From JBAOHV01 sp963714875 (lineage in GTDB: Bacteria > Actinomycetota > Acidimicrobiia > Acidimicrobiales > Microtrichaceae), in the NCBI GenBank assembly GCA_963714875.1, contig CAVQQI010000003.1, positions 1 through 64,000 on the forward strand: a stretch of DNA of 64,000 bases. The letters are read 5' to 3'. The notes beneath the pieces are model-generated. The model ran no database searches and had not been told where the DNA came from. It was given only the letters and a program-made list of their open reading frames with translations. A program made the position numbers and the translations under genes. This document shows, piece after piece, positions 57,088 through 64,000 of the stretch. How positions within the stretch are numbered: the first letter of the stretch is position 1; the number at the start of each line of letters is the position of its first letter.

Positions 57088-58634
57088 AGCGGCATGTTCC
57101 CGTGCTTGCGGTTGGGGAGCTCCTCGCGCTTCGAGCGCAGCATCTCGAGCCCGGCGATCAGCTTCACCCGGGTCTCGGCCGGATCGATGACGTCGTCGAC
57201 GTAGCCCCGGTCGGTCGCCTCCCAGGGGTTGAGGTGGTTCTCCTCGTAGATCTCGATCAGTTCGGCCCGCTTGGCGACCGGGTCATCCGCGTCGGTGATG
57301 TCGCGCCGGTTGACGATCTCGACCGCGCCCTGTGCGCCCATGACCGCGAGCTCGGCCGAGGGCCAGGCGAAGGCCAGGTCCGAGCCGATCGACTTGGAGT
57401 CCATCACCACGTACGCACCGCCGTAGGCCTTGCGGGTGATGACCGAGATGCGCGGCACGGTGGCCTCGCAGTAGGCGTAGAGCAGCTTGGCGCCGTGACG
57501 GATGATGCCGTTGTGCTCCTGGTCGACACCCGGCAGGAAACCGGGCACGTCGACGAAGGTCACGAGCGGGATGTTGAACGCATCGCAGGTGCGCACGAAG
57601 CGCGCCGCCTTGGACGACGACTCGATGTCGAGCACGCCGGCGTACATGGCGGGCTGGTTGCCGACGATGCCGACCGGGGAGCCGCCGAGGCGGGCGAACC
57701 CGCAGATGATGGAACCGGCCCAGGTGGCGGCGTACTCGAAGAAGTCGCCGTCGTCGCACACCGAGCGCACCACGTCACGCATGTCGTAGGGCTGGTTCGC
57801 CGAGTCGGGGATGATGTCGTAGAGCTCCTCGCAGCGCCGGTCCGACGGGTCGTCGGTGGGCTCGAAGGGCGACTCGTCCAGGTTGTTGGACGGCAGGAAG
57901 CCCAGCAGGTAGCGCACGTCGTCGAGGCATGCCTTGTCGTCGGGGGAGATGAACTGCGCGACGCCCGAGGTGCCGGTGTGCACACGCGCACCGCCCAGAT
58001 CCTGCTGGGAGACCTCCTCGCCGGTCACCTGCTTCACCACGTCGGGGCCGGTGATGAACATGTAGGAGGTCTCGTCCACCATGAACACGAAGTCGGTCAT
58101 GACGGGGCTGTAGACCGCGCCACCGGCGCAGGGGCCCATGATCACCGAGATCTGCGGGGTGACACCCGAGGCCTTGACGTTGCGGTAGAAGATGCCGCCG
58201 TAGCTGGCCAGCGAGACGACACCCTCCTGGATGCGGGCGCCGGCACCGTCGTTCAGCCCGATGACCGGGGCGCCGACCTTGAGCGCCAGGTCCATCAGCT
58301 TGTGGATCTTCTCGGCGAACACGCCGCCGAGGGCGCCGCCGTAGACGGTGAAGTCCTGGCTGAACACGAACACCTTGCGGCCGTCGACGGTGCCCCACCC
58401 GGTGATGACACCGTCGCCGTAGGGACGCTCGGGGAGTGCCTCGCCGGCCCGGTGCCGGGCGAGCATGTCGAGCTCGTGGAACGACCCCTCGTCGAGCAGG
58501 TGGTCGATGCGCTCACGGGCGAGCATCTTGCCCCGCTCGTGCTGACGTGCGATCGAACGTTCCGAACCCGGCGTCAGGGCCTGCTCACGGCGGCGGTGCA
58601 GGTCCTCGACCCGCTCGCGAATGGGGTGCTCCAT
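57084..58634 (-). CDS. Acyl-CoA (propionyl-CoA) carboxylase beta subunit
   Basis: 516 aa carboxyltransferase. KMLARERIDHLLDEGSFHELD at the N-terminus, GVITGWGTVDGRKVFVFSQDFTVYGG, NDGAGARIQEGV, GPCAGGAVYSP, and the second half PGFLPGVDQEHNGIIRHGAKLLYAY, KAYGGAYVVM. In KSIGSDLAFAWPSAE an Asp occupies the position that in characterised actinobacterial PCC favours propionyl-CoA (family knowledge). The epsilon subunit overlaps downstream; the biotinylated alpha subunit is not in the window. Intact. Confidence 0.95.
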   Translation of the reverse strand: MEHPIRERVEDLHRRREQALTPGSERSIARQHERGKMLARERIDHLLDEGSFHELDMLARHRAGEALPERPYGDGVITGWGTVDGRKVFVFSQDFTVYGGALGGVFAEKIHKLMDLALKVGAPVIGLNDGAGARIQEGVVSLASYGGIFYRNVKASGVTPQISVIMGPCAGGAVYSPVMTDFVFMVDETSYMFITGPDVVKQVTGEEVSQQDLGGARVHTGTSGVAQFISPDDKACLDDVRYLLGFLPSNNLDESPFEPTDDPSDRRCEELYDIIPDSANQPYDMRDVVRSVCDDGDFFEYAATWAGSIICGFARLGGSPVGIVGNQPAMYAGVLDIESSSKAARFVRTCDAFNIPLVTFVDVPGFLPGVDQEHNGIIRHGAKLLYAYCEATVPRISVITRKAYGGAYVVMDSKSIGSDLAFAWPSAELAVMGAQGAVEIVNRRDITDADDPVAKRAELIEIYEENHLNPWEATDRGYVDDVIDPAETRVKLIAGLEMLRSKREELPNRKHGNMPL

Positions 58635-58738
58635 GGGGGCGAACGGTACCCGTGGGTGCTCACGGCCCCCAAACCCCGCTCGGGCACGTCCCCGTCGAGG
58701 GTGGACGGCGGCCCCCGGCCCACCGCTACGGTCGTCGG

Positions 58739-59299
58739 GTGAGCACTCCCCGGCGACCGCGGATCGCGGTGTACTGCGCCTCCCGGCTCGGTGATGACCC
58801 CGCCTACGGCGCAGCAGCCACGACCGTCGGCGAGCTGCTGGGCGCGCAGGGCGCCGACGTGGTGTTCGGCGGCGCAGGGATGGGGCTGATGGGGCTGTTG
58901 GCCGATGCAGCGCTGGCCAGCGGCTGTCACGTGCTCGGTGTCCTGCCCGATCAGCTCGCGGAACGCGAGATCGCCCACGACGGGCTGTCCGAGCTGCGCC
59001 TGGTCGCCGACATCACCGTGCGCAAGCGGGTCATGTTCGATGCCGCCGATGCGGCACTCACCCTGCCCGGTGGGGTCGGCACCCTCGAGGAGCTGTTCGA
59101 GGTCCTCTCCTGGGCGTCGCTGGGCCTTCACCCCAAGCCGATCGGCCTGCTGAACGTGAACGGGTACTACGACCACCTGCTGGCCTTCGTCGACGAATCC
59201 GTCGCCCGCGGGCTCGCCAGACCGAGGGTCCGTGAACTGCTCGTCGACGACGACGATCCCGAACGGCTGATCGAGGGCCTGCTCCCCCGGCGGGTGTAG
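58739..59299 (+). CDS. LOG-family cytokinin-riboside 5'-monophosphate phosphoribohydrolase-like protein
   Basis: 186 aa Rossmann-like enzyme. VVFGGAGMGLMGLLADAAL and LPGGVGTLEELFEVL (PGGxGTxxE) are the LOG active-site motifs, with RKRVMFDAADAALTL before it. Family members release free base from nucleoside 5'-monophosphates. GTG 58739. It diverges from the carboxylase operon. The substrate in bacteria is often AMP or related nucleotides. Confidence 0.9.
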   Translation: MSTPRRPRIAVYCASRLGDDPAYGAAATTVGELLGAQGADVVFGGAGMGLMGLLADAALASGCHVLGVLPDQLAEREIAHDGLSELRLVADITVRKRVMFDAADAALTLPGGVGTLEELFEVLSWASLGLHPKPIGLLNVNGYYDHLLAFVDESVARGLARPRVRELLVDDDDPERLIEGLLPRRV

Positions 59300-59309
59300 A
59301 CACGTCGCG

Positions 59310-60419
59310 ATGGAGCTCCCCGTGTCCACCCAGGTGCGCCCGATGTTGGCGAAGGCGGTCAAGGAGTTCCCCGAGGGGAACCTGCTGTACGAGCCCAAGT
59401 GGGACGGGTTCCGCTGCATCGTGTTCCGCGACGGGGACGAGGTCGAGCTCGCCAGCCGCAACCAGCGCCCCCTGGCCCGCTACTTCCCCGAGCTGCTCGA
59501 ACCACTGCGCGACCAGCTGCCGCAACGATGCGTGGTCGACGGCGAGCTCGTCGTGCCGACGGCCCACGGACTCGACTTCGACCAGCTCGGCCAGCGCATC
59601 CACCCCGCCGCGTCGCGCGTCGAGATGCTGTCACGGGCCACGCCGGCGAGCTTCGTGGCGTTCGACCTGCTCGCGCTCGACGATCTCGATCTGCGCCCGC
59701 TACCGCTCTCGGCCCGCCGCGACACCTTGGAGCAGCTCCTCGGTCCGGCGCAGGCACCGATCCACCTCACACCTGCCTCGACCGATCCGGCGGTGGCCCG
59801 CGACTGGTTCGAGCGCTTCGAGGGGTCCGGATTCGACGGGGTCATGGCCAAGCCGCTGGACGGCACCTACGTCGAGGACCGCCGGGTGCAGTTCAAGGTC
59901 AAGCACCATCGCAGCGCCGACTGCGTGGTCGCCGGGTACCGGCTCCACAAGGAGGGCGGTGTGGGGTCGCTGCTGCTGGGGCTGTTCGACGACGGCGGAC
60001 CCGGCGGCGGGTCGCCGCGGCTGCACCACGTGGGGGTCGCGAGCGGGTTCGCCGCCTCCCGACGGCGAACCCTGCAGGCCGAGCTGTCGGTGTTCGAGGA
60101 CCGCGCGCTCGACGAGCACCCCTGGTTGACCGGTTCGACCGCCGGCGAGTCCGGGGAGGGCTCGGGGGCACCGGTCCGTCTGCCGGGGGCGGTGAGCCGC
60201 TGGAGCGCCGGGAAGGACTCCGAGTGGGTGCCGGTGCGCTGCGAGCTGACCGTCGAGGTGACCTACGAGAACGTGACCTCGGGCAGGTTCCGACACCCGG
60301 CGCGATTCCTTCGCTGGCGCCCCGACAAGCCACCGACGCGGTGCACCTACGACCAGATCGACCAGCCCCCGCCGCTGGAGTTCGACGAGATCTTCGTCGA
60401 GGCCCCGCGGACCGACTGA
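59310..60419 (+). CDS. ATP-dependent DNA ligase (LigC-like)
   Basis: 369 aa. The nucleotidyl-transfer Lys30 is in motif I LYEPKWDGFRCIV; motif III VAFDLLALDD, motif IV DGVMAKPLDG and motif V QFKVKHH follow; then an OB-fold domain (CVVAGYRLHKEGGVGSLLLG) and the family-typical C-terminus PARFLRWRPDK. Size and order match mycobacterial LigC, a non-replicative ligase used in repair. No Ku or LigD is adjacent. It lies 123 bp upstream of sbcD, suggesting a repair group. Confidence 0.92.
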   Translation: MELPVSTQVRPMLAKAVKEFPEGNLLYEPKWDGFRCIVFRDGDEVELASRNQRPLARYFPELLEPLRDQLPQRCVVDGELVVPTAHGLDFDQLGQRIHPAASRVEMLSRATPASFVAFDLLALDDLDLRPLPLSARRDTLEQLLGPAQAPIHLTPASTDPAVARDWFERFEGSGFDGVMAKPLDGTYVEDRRVQFKVKHHRSADCVVAGYRLHKEGGVGSLLLGLFDDGGPGGGSPRLHHVGVASGFAASRRRTLQAELSVFEDRALDEHPWLTGSTAGESGEGSGAPVRLPGAVSRWSAGKDSEWVPVRCELTVEVTYENVTSGRFRHPARFLRWRPDKPPTRCTYDQIDQPPPLEFDEIFVEAPRTD

Positions 60420-60496
60420 CTCCGCTCGGCCACCGGGTGGAGGGTGGTCCTCGGTGTCGGACCCCCTCGGTACCGTGTCCGTCAGCCCGGCCAGAG

Positions 60497-60514
60497 GCCC
60501 GCAGGGGTGCGGGC
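60497..60514. other. Short hairpin in the lig-sbcD gap
   Basis: GCCCGCA / TGCGGGC with a GGGG loop, 7-bp stem, in the 123-bp gap between the ligase and sbcD. It could be a weak terminator or part of the sbcD leader. Confidence 0.3.
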
Positions 60515-60542
60515 ACGGGGTTGGTCGACGGGAGCAGGAACC

Positions 60543-61721
60543 ATGAGGATCATCCACACCAGCGACTGGCATCTCGGGCGTCGGTTCGGACCGATCTCGC
60601 TGCGGGCCGACCAGGAGGCTGTCGCCGACTGGCTCGTGGAGCTGGTCCAGGATCGCTCCGCAGAGCTGGTGGTGATCGCCGGGGACCTCTACGACCGGGC
60701 CATCGCCCCCGTGGAGGCGATCGAGCTGTTCCGTGACACCGTGCGCCGGGTGCGCTCGGCGGGCGCCGTCGTCGCGGCGATCACCGGCAACCACGACGGC
60801 GCCGACCGGGTGGCGTCCTATTCCGAGCTGTTGGACTCGAGCGGGTTCTACCTGCGCGGCGGCTACGAACGGGTCGGGCAGGTGATCACCCACGAGTTCT
60901 CCGATGGTCCACTCGACCTGGCCCTGCTGCCGTTCCTCGACCCGCAGGCCGCTCCGGACGAGTTCGGCGCCGACCGGCACGACCCCGACAGCGCCGACGA
61001 CCCGGTGGAGCGGCGACGACGGCGCACCCACGAGTCGGTGCTGCAGACCGGTGCGGAGCTGGCACGGGGGCGCCTGGGCGCACCGCGGTCGCTCGCGGTG
61101 GCCCATGCCTACGTCACGGGCGCCACCGCGTCCGACTCGGAACGCCAGCTGGTCGTGGGCGGCACGGGCGAGGTGTCCTCGGCGGTCTTCCACGGCTTCT
61201 CGTACACCGCGTTGGGGCACCTGCACCGGCCCCAGTCCGCCGGCGCCGGGACGATCCGCTACTCGGGCACCCCGCTCGCCTATTCGTTCTCCGAGGAACA
61301 CGACAAGTCGGTGGTCGTGCTCGACATGGCGCCCGACGGCACGGCCACGATCGAGCAGGTCCCGGTGGGCGTCGGCCGACGGGTGCGCACCGTCGAGGGC
61401 ACCATGACGCACCTGCTCGAGTCCCGGGAGCTCGACGGTGCACGCGAGTGCTTCGTGCGCGCGATCGTGACCGACCGGGCCACGGTGCTCGACGCCCGGT
61501 CGACGCTCGCCGAACGATTCCCGCACATCGTCGAGGTTCGACTCATGCCGGACGGCAAGGACCCCGACGTGGGCGCCGCGCCGGTGGACGTCAGCGAGCT
61601 GGCGCCGATCGACGCCGCCCGTCAGTTCTGGGCGGCTGCCGAGGGGAGCGAGCCACCCGACGACATCGACGACGTCCTCGTGACGGCCACCGGCGCTGCC
61701 CTCGCAGGCGGCACCACATGA
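60543..61721 (+). CDS. sbcD: Exonuclease subunit SbcD (Mre11-like)
   Basis: 392 aa nuclease subunit that with SbcC cuts DNA hairpins and blocked ends. Phosphoesterase motifs: IIHTSDWHLGRRF, VVIAGDLYDRAIAP, AAITGNHDGADR, LAVAHAYVTGA, ALGHLHRPQ. A C-terminal capping domain follows. ATG 60543 with GGAGCAGGA upstream. The stop overlaps the sbcC start. Intact. Confidence 0.95.
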   Translation: MRIIHTSDWHLGRRFGPISLRADQEAVADWLVELVQDRSAELVVIAGDLYDRAIAPVEAIELFRDTVRRVRSAGAVVAAITGNHDGADRVASYSELLDSSGFYLRGGYERVGQVITHEFSDGPLDLALLPFLDPQAAPDEFGADRHDPDSADDPVERRRRRTHESVLQTGAELARGRLGAPRSLAVAHAYVTGATASDSERQLVVGGTGEVSSAVFHGFSYTALGHLHRPQSAGAGTIRYSGTPLAYSFSEEHDKSVVVLDMAPDGTATIEQVPVGVGRRVRTVEGTMTHLLESRELDGARECFVRAIVTDRATVLDARSTLAERFPHIVEVRLMPDGKDPDVGAAPVDVSELAPIDAARQFWAAAEGSEPPDDIDDVLVTATGAALAGGTT

Positions 61722-64000
61722 AGCCCCTGCACCTCCGGCTCCAGGCGTTCGGGTCGTTCGCCGGCGTCGAGGAGATCGACTTCGAGGCGCTCGCACCGCG
61801 AGGACTGTTCGTCGTCAGCGGCGACACGGGCACCGGGAAGACGACCGTGTTCGATGCCATGTGCTGGGCCCTCTACGGCACGATGCCGCTGAAGGAGTCC
61901 AAGGGCGTCCGCTCCGACCACGTGCCCTCTGAGACGCGCACAGAGGTGACGCTCACCTTCGAGTGCGGCGGCGAGCGCTACGTCGTGACGCGCAACCCCG
62001 AGCAGCGACGGCCTGCGAAGCGGGGCTCGGGGTTCGCCGATGAGCCGGCGGGTGCGCACCTGGCCCGGCTCACCGCGACCGGCACCGAGCACCTGGCCTC
62101 TTCCGCCACCGACACGTCCGCTGCGTGCGCCGAGCTGATCGGACTGGATGCAACGCAGTTCCAGCGAGTGATCCTGCTGCCCCAGGGCGAGTTCTCGAAG
62201 TTCCTCCTCGCCGGCACCAGCGAGCGCGAGTTGCTGCTCAGCCAGCTCTTCGGCGCCGGGGTCTTCGACGACATCGTCGAGCAACTGAAGTCCGAGGCCG
62301 ACGCGTGCCGTCGGGAGCTGGGTGACACCGACACCAGGATCGACGAGCGCCTCGGCCATGCGCGCAACGAGATCCTGAAGGTTGCCCGAGCGCTGGGTGT
62401 CGAACCCGCCGACGGCCTTGCGGACGCGGACCGGGCAGCGCTCGACGGACACCTCGAGTCGTTGGACCCGCCGCTGCAGCTGCTGCGACGACACACCGAG
62501 CAGCTGCGGATCGGGTCGAGCGCCGCCACCGGCGCCCTGGCCGAGGCCGAAGAGCTCCATCGGCGATTCGACCAGGCGGCACGGCATCGCCAGCGCCTGG
62601 CCGACCTCGACGCGCAACTCGCGGCCATCACCGAGCGTCTCGCCGCAGCCGACGCCGCTGCTGCTGCTCGCCCGGTGGTCGATGCAGCAGACGCGCACCG
62701 GTCCGCGGTGCAGCTCGCTGCCGACGCCGCCGCTCGACGTACCGATGCGCTCGACGCACTGGCCCGCGCGCTGGCCGAGCTCGGGGTCGACCTGGACGTC
62801 GGCACCGCGACCGTCACCAGCATCCAGGCGACGATCGAGGAGCAGCGCCGCTCCCACGCCTCGCAGCGCGAGGTGTTGCGCGTCCTCGGCGCGGCGCGGC
62901 AGCAGCTGGCCGAGGCACAGCGCGCCCAGCAGTCGCTGCTCGAGCAGCGCACCACGACCTCTGCACTTCGGTCGACCGCCGAGCAGCGCCGCCAGCAGAT
63001 CGAGACCGAGCTGCCCGGGCTCGCCGAGCGAGCCGGCGCCGCTGATCATCTGCGTGCGGCGCTCCAGGAGCTCGAGGCCCAGATCCGCTTGCGACAGGAG
63101 CTCGACGAGCTGCTCGACACCCAGGCCACAGCGCTGTCGACCCTGGGCGGAGCGACTGCTGAGCACCAGCGGCTCCTCGGGGAGTTCGTCGCCACGCAGG
63201 CGCCACGCCTGGCCCAGACACTCGAGAACGGCGAACCCTGCCCCGTCTGTGGCGCAGTCGAACATCCCAGCCCGGCGACCACCGGCGGCGGCGCCACCGT
63301 CGGCTTCGACGACGTCGAGCGGGCCAGCGCCGCCCGGGACGCCGCCACCCAGCGGGTGCAGGAGCACCAGACCGCTCTGGCAGCGCTGCGGTCGCGCCTC
63401 GGCGACGTCGCCGACGCGACCCCCGAAGAGCTGCAGCGGCGACGGTCATCGAGCGCCGCGCAGCTCGCCGACGCCAACGCCGCCGCGGACCGACTCGCGC
63501 AACTCGAGCGAGACCTGGAGGAGGTCACCTCGGATCTGCAGCAGCACAGCGACACCCTCGCCAAGCTGTCGGAGCGGACCGCTCGTGCCGCCACCGAGCT
63601 GGACGATGCCACCGCTGCGGCAACCAGCGCCGAGCAGGACGCCGCGGAGATCGACCCAGGCCGCGTCGAGCGGACCGCGGCGCTGCTCGAGCAGCTCGGC
63701 GTCGCCGGCACGGGTCTCGAGGAGCTGTTCAACGCCCACACCGCAGCTGCGTCGACAGCGACCACGTGGGAGCAGCAACTCGCGACGAAGCTGGCCAGCA
63801 GCGCCTTCGACTCCGTGGACGACGCCCGCGCAGCCCACCTCAGCACCGATGACGAAGCAGCGCACCGCGAGGCGGCGCGCCAGCACACCTCCGCGCGCAC
63901 CGAGTCGACCGGGGCGCTGCAGGCCCTGGCCGAGCAGGGCATCCCCGACGAGCCTCCCGACATCACCGCCGCGGCTGCCGCAGCTGCGGCGGCCACCGAG
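61718..64000 (+). CDS. sbcC: Exonuclease subunit SbcC (Rad50-like), 3' end beyond window
   Basis: 761 codons visible, open to the window edge. SMC-like ATPase: N-terminal Walker A VVSGDTGTGKTTVFDAMCWALYG near residue 35, then FQRVILLPQGEFSKFLLAG, a long Ala/Glu/Arg/Gln-rich coiled coil, and the zinc hook GEPCPVCGAVEHP near residue 508, after which the returning coil begins. Walker B and signature motif lie beyond the window. ATG 61718 overlaps the sbcD stop by 4 bp. Works with SbcD in double-strand-break processing. Confidence 0.95.
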   Translation, partial: MKPLHLRLQAFGSFAGVEEIDFEALAPRGLFVVSGDTGTGKTTVFDAMCWALYGTMPLKESKGVRSDHVPSETRTEVTLTFECGGERYVVTRNPEQRRPAKRGSGFADEPAGAHLARLTATGTEHLASSATDTSAACAELIGLDATQFQRVILLPQGEFSKFLLAGTSERELLLSQLFGAGVFDDIVEQLKSEADACRRELGDTDTRIDERLGHARNEILKVARALGVEPADGLADADRAALDGHLESLDPPLQLLRRHTEQLRIGSSAATGALAEAEELHRRFDQAARHRQRLADLDAQLAAITERLAAADAAAAARPVVDAADAHRSAVQLAADAAARRTDALDALARALAELGVDLDVGTATVTSIQATIEEQRRSHASQREVLRVLGAARQQLAEAQRAQQSLLEQRTTTSALRSTAEQRRQQIETELPGLAERAGAADHLRAALQELEAQIRLRQELDELLDTQATALSTLGGATAEHQRLLGEFVATQAPRLAQTLENGEPCPVCGAVEHPSPATTGGGATVGFDDVERASAARDAATQRVQEHQTALAALRSRLGDVADATPEELQRRRSSSAAQLADANAAADRLAQLERDLEEVTSDLQQHSDTLAKLSERTARAATELDDATAAATSAEQDAAEIDPGRVERTAALLEQLGVAGTGLEELFNAHTAAASTATTWEQQLATKLASSAFDSVDDARAAHLSTDDEAAHREAARQHTSARTESTGALQALAEQGIPDEPPDITAAAAAAAAATE

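Overview
High-GC bacterial DNA with GTG starts, 4-bp ATGA/GTGA gene overlaps and typical Actinomycetota families: HspR/HAIR heat-shock control, a MhuD-type haem-degrading enzyme, an EtfD-like membrane Fe-S reductase, a DprE2-like reductase, an acyl-CoA carboxylase epsilon subunit and a DUF222/HNH protein. An ectoine/hydroxyectoine operon and a Kup potassium transporter suggest a salt-exposed habitat. I infer Acidimicrobiia (Ilumatobacter-like); no rRNA is present to settle this.

Layout. 0.08-4.83 kb (minus): a secreted poly-Asp protein, a histidine kinase and an OmpR-type regulator, all frame-broken, then an APH-fold protein and a PepSY protein. 4.9-7.5 kb: NAD-malic enzyme with an ACT domain and an uncharacterised protein. 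7.7-9.1 kb: a frame-broken DUF222/HNH protein. 9.07-24.65 kb (almost all minus): a purine supercluster, in transcription order purA, (mhuD-like), purD, purK, purE, (SDR), purB, purC, purS, purQ, purL, (gluQ), purF, purM. It covers IMP synthesis except the GAR formyltransferase and PurH steps, plus AMP formation. 24.8-25.9 kb: GT4 glycosyltransferase. 25.9-33.6 kb (minus): the heat-shock block dnaK-grpE-dnaJ-hspR-SGNH hydrolase and clpB, with an HspR operator before clpB. 33.8-36.5 kb: GT2 glycosyltransferase, gpmA and an orphan ParA. 36.7-39.9 kb: an operon of a cNMP-binding protein, an EtfD-like reductase and a pseudo-receiver. 39.9-44.8 kb: dcd, tRNA-Gly(CCC), two small membrane proteins and ectABCD. 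44.8-53 kb: a lipoprotein hydrolase, GMC oxidoreductase, DUF1269 protein, Kup, asparaginase and a lipoprotein peptidase. 53-58.6 kb: a degenerate GGDEF protein, class III CoA-transferase, phosphoesterase and acyl-CoA carboxylase beta+epsilon. 58.7-64 kb: LOG protein, ATP-dependent DNA ligase, sbcD and sbcC (cut by the window end).

A striking global feature is reading-frame damage confined to the first ~29 kb. At least eight frame changes fall in the two-component locus, and single small indels fall in purM, purF, gluQ, purS, clpB, an SDR, a DUF222 protein and probably an SGNH protein. From 29 to 64 kb every recognised gene is intact. Because several broken genes are normally indispensable and single-copy, consensus sequence errors are the best explanation for most of them; the two-component locus may be genuinely decayed. 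Gene functions work together as nucleotide synthesis, protein quality control, osmoprotection, fatty-acid/propionyl-CoA metabolism and DNA repair. No prophage, CRISPR array, insertion sequence or clear defence island was found.
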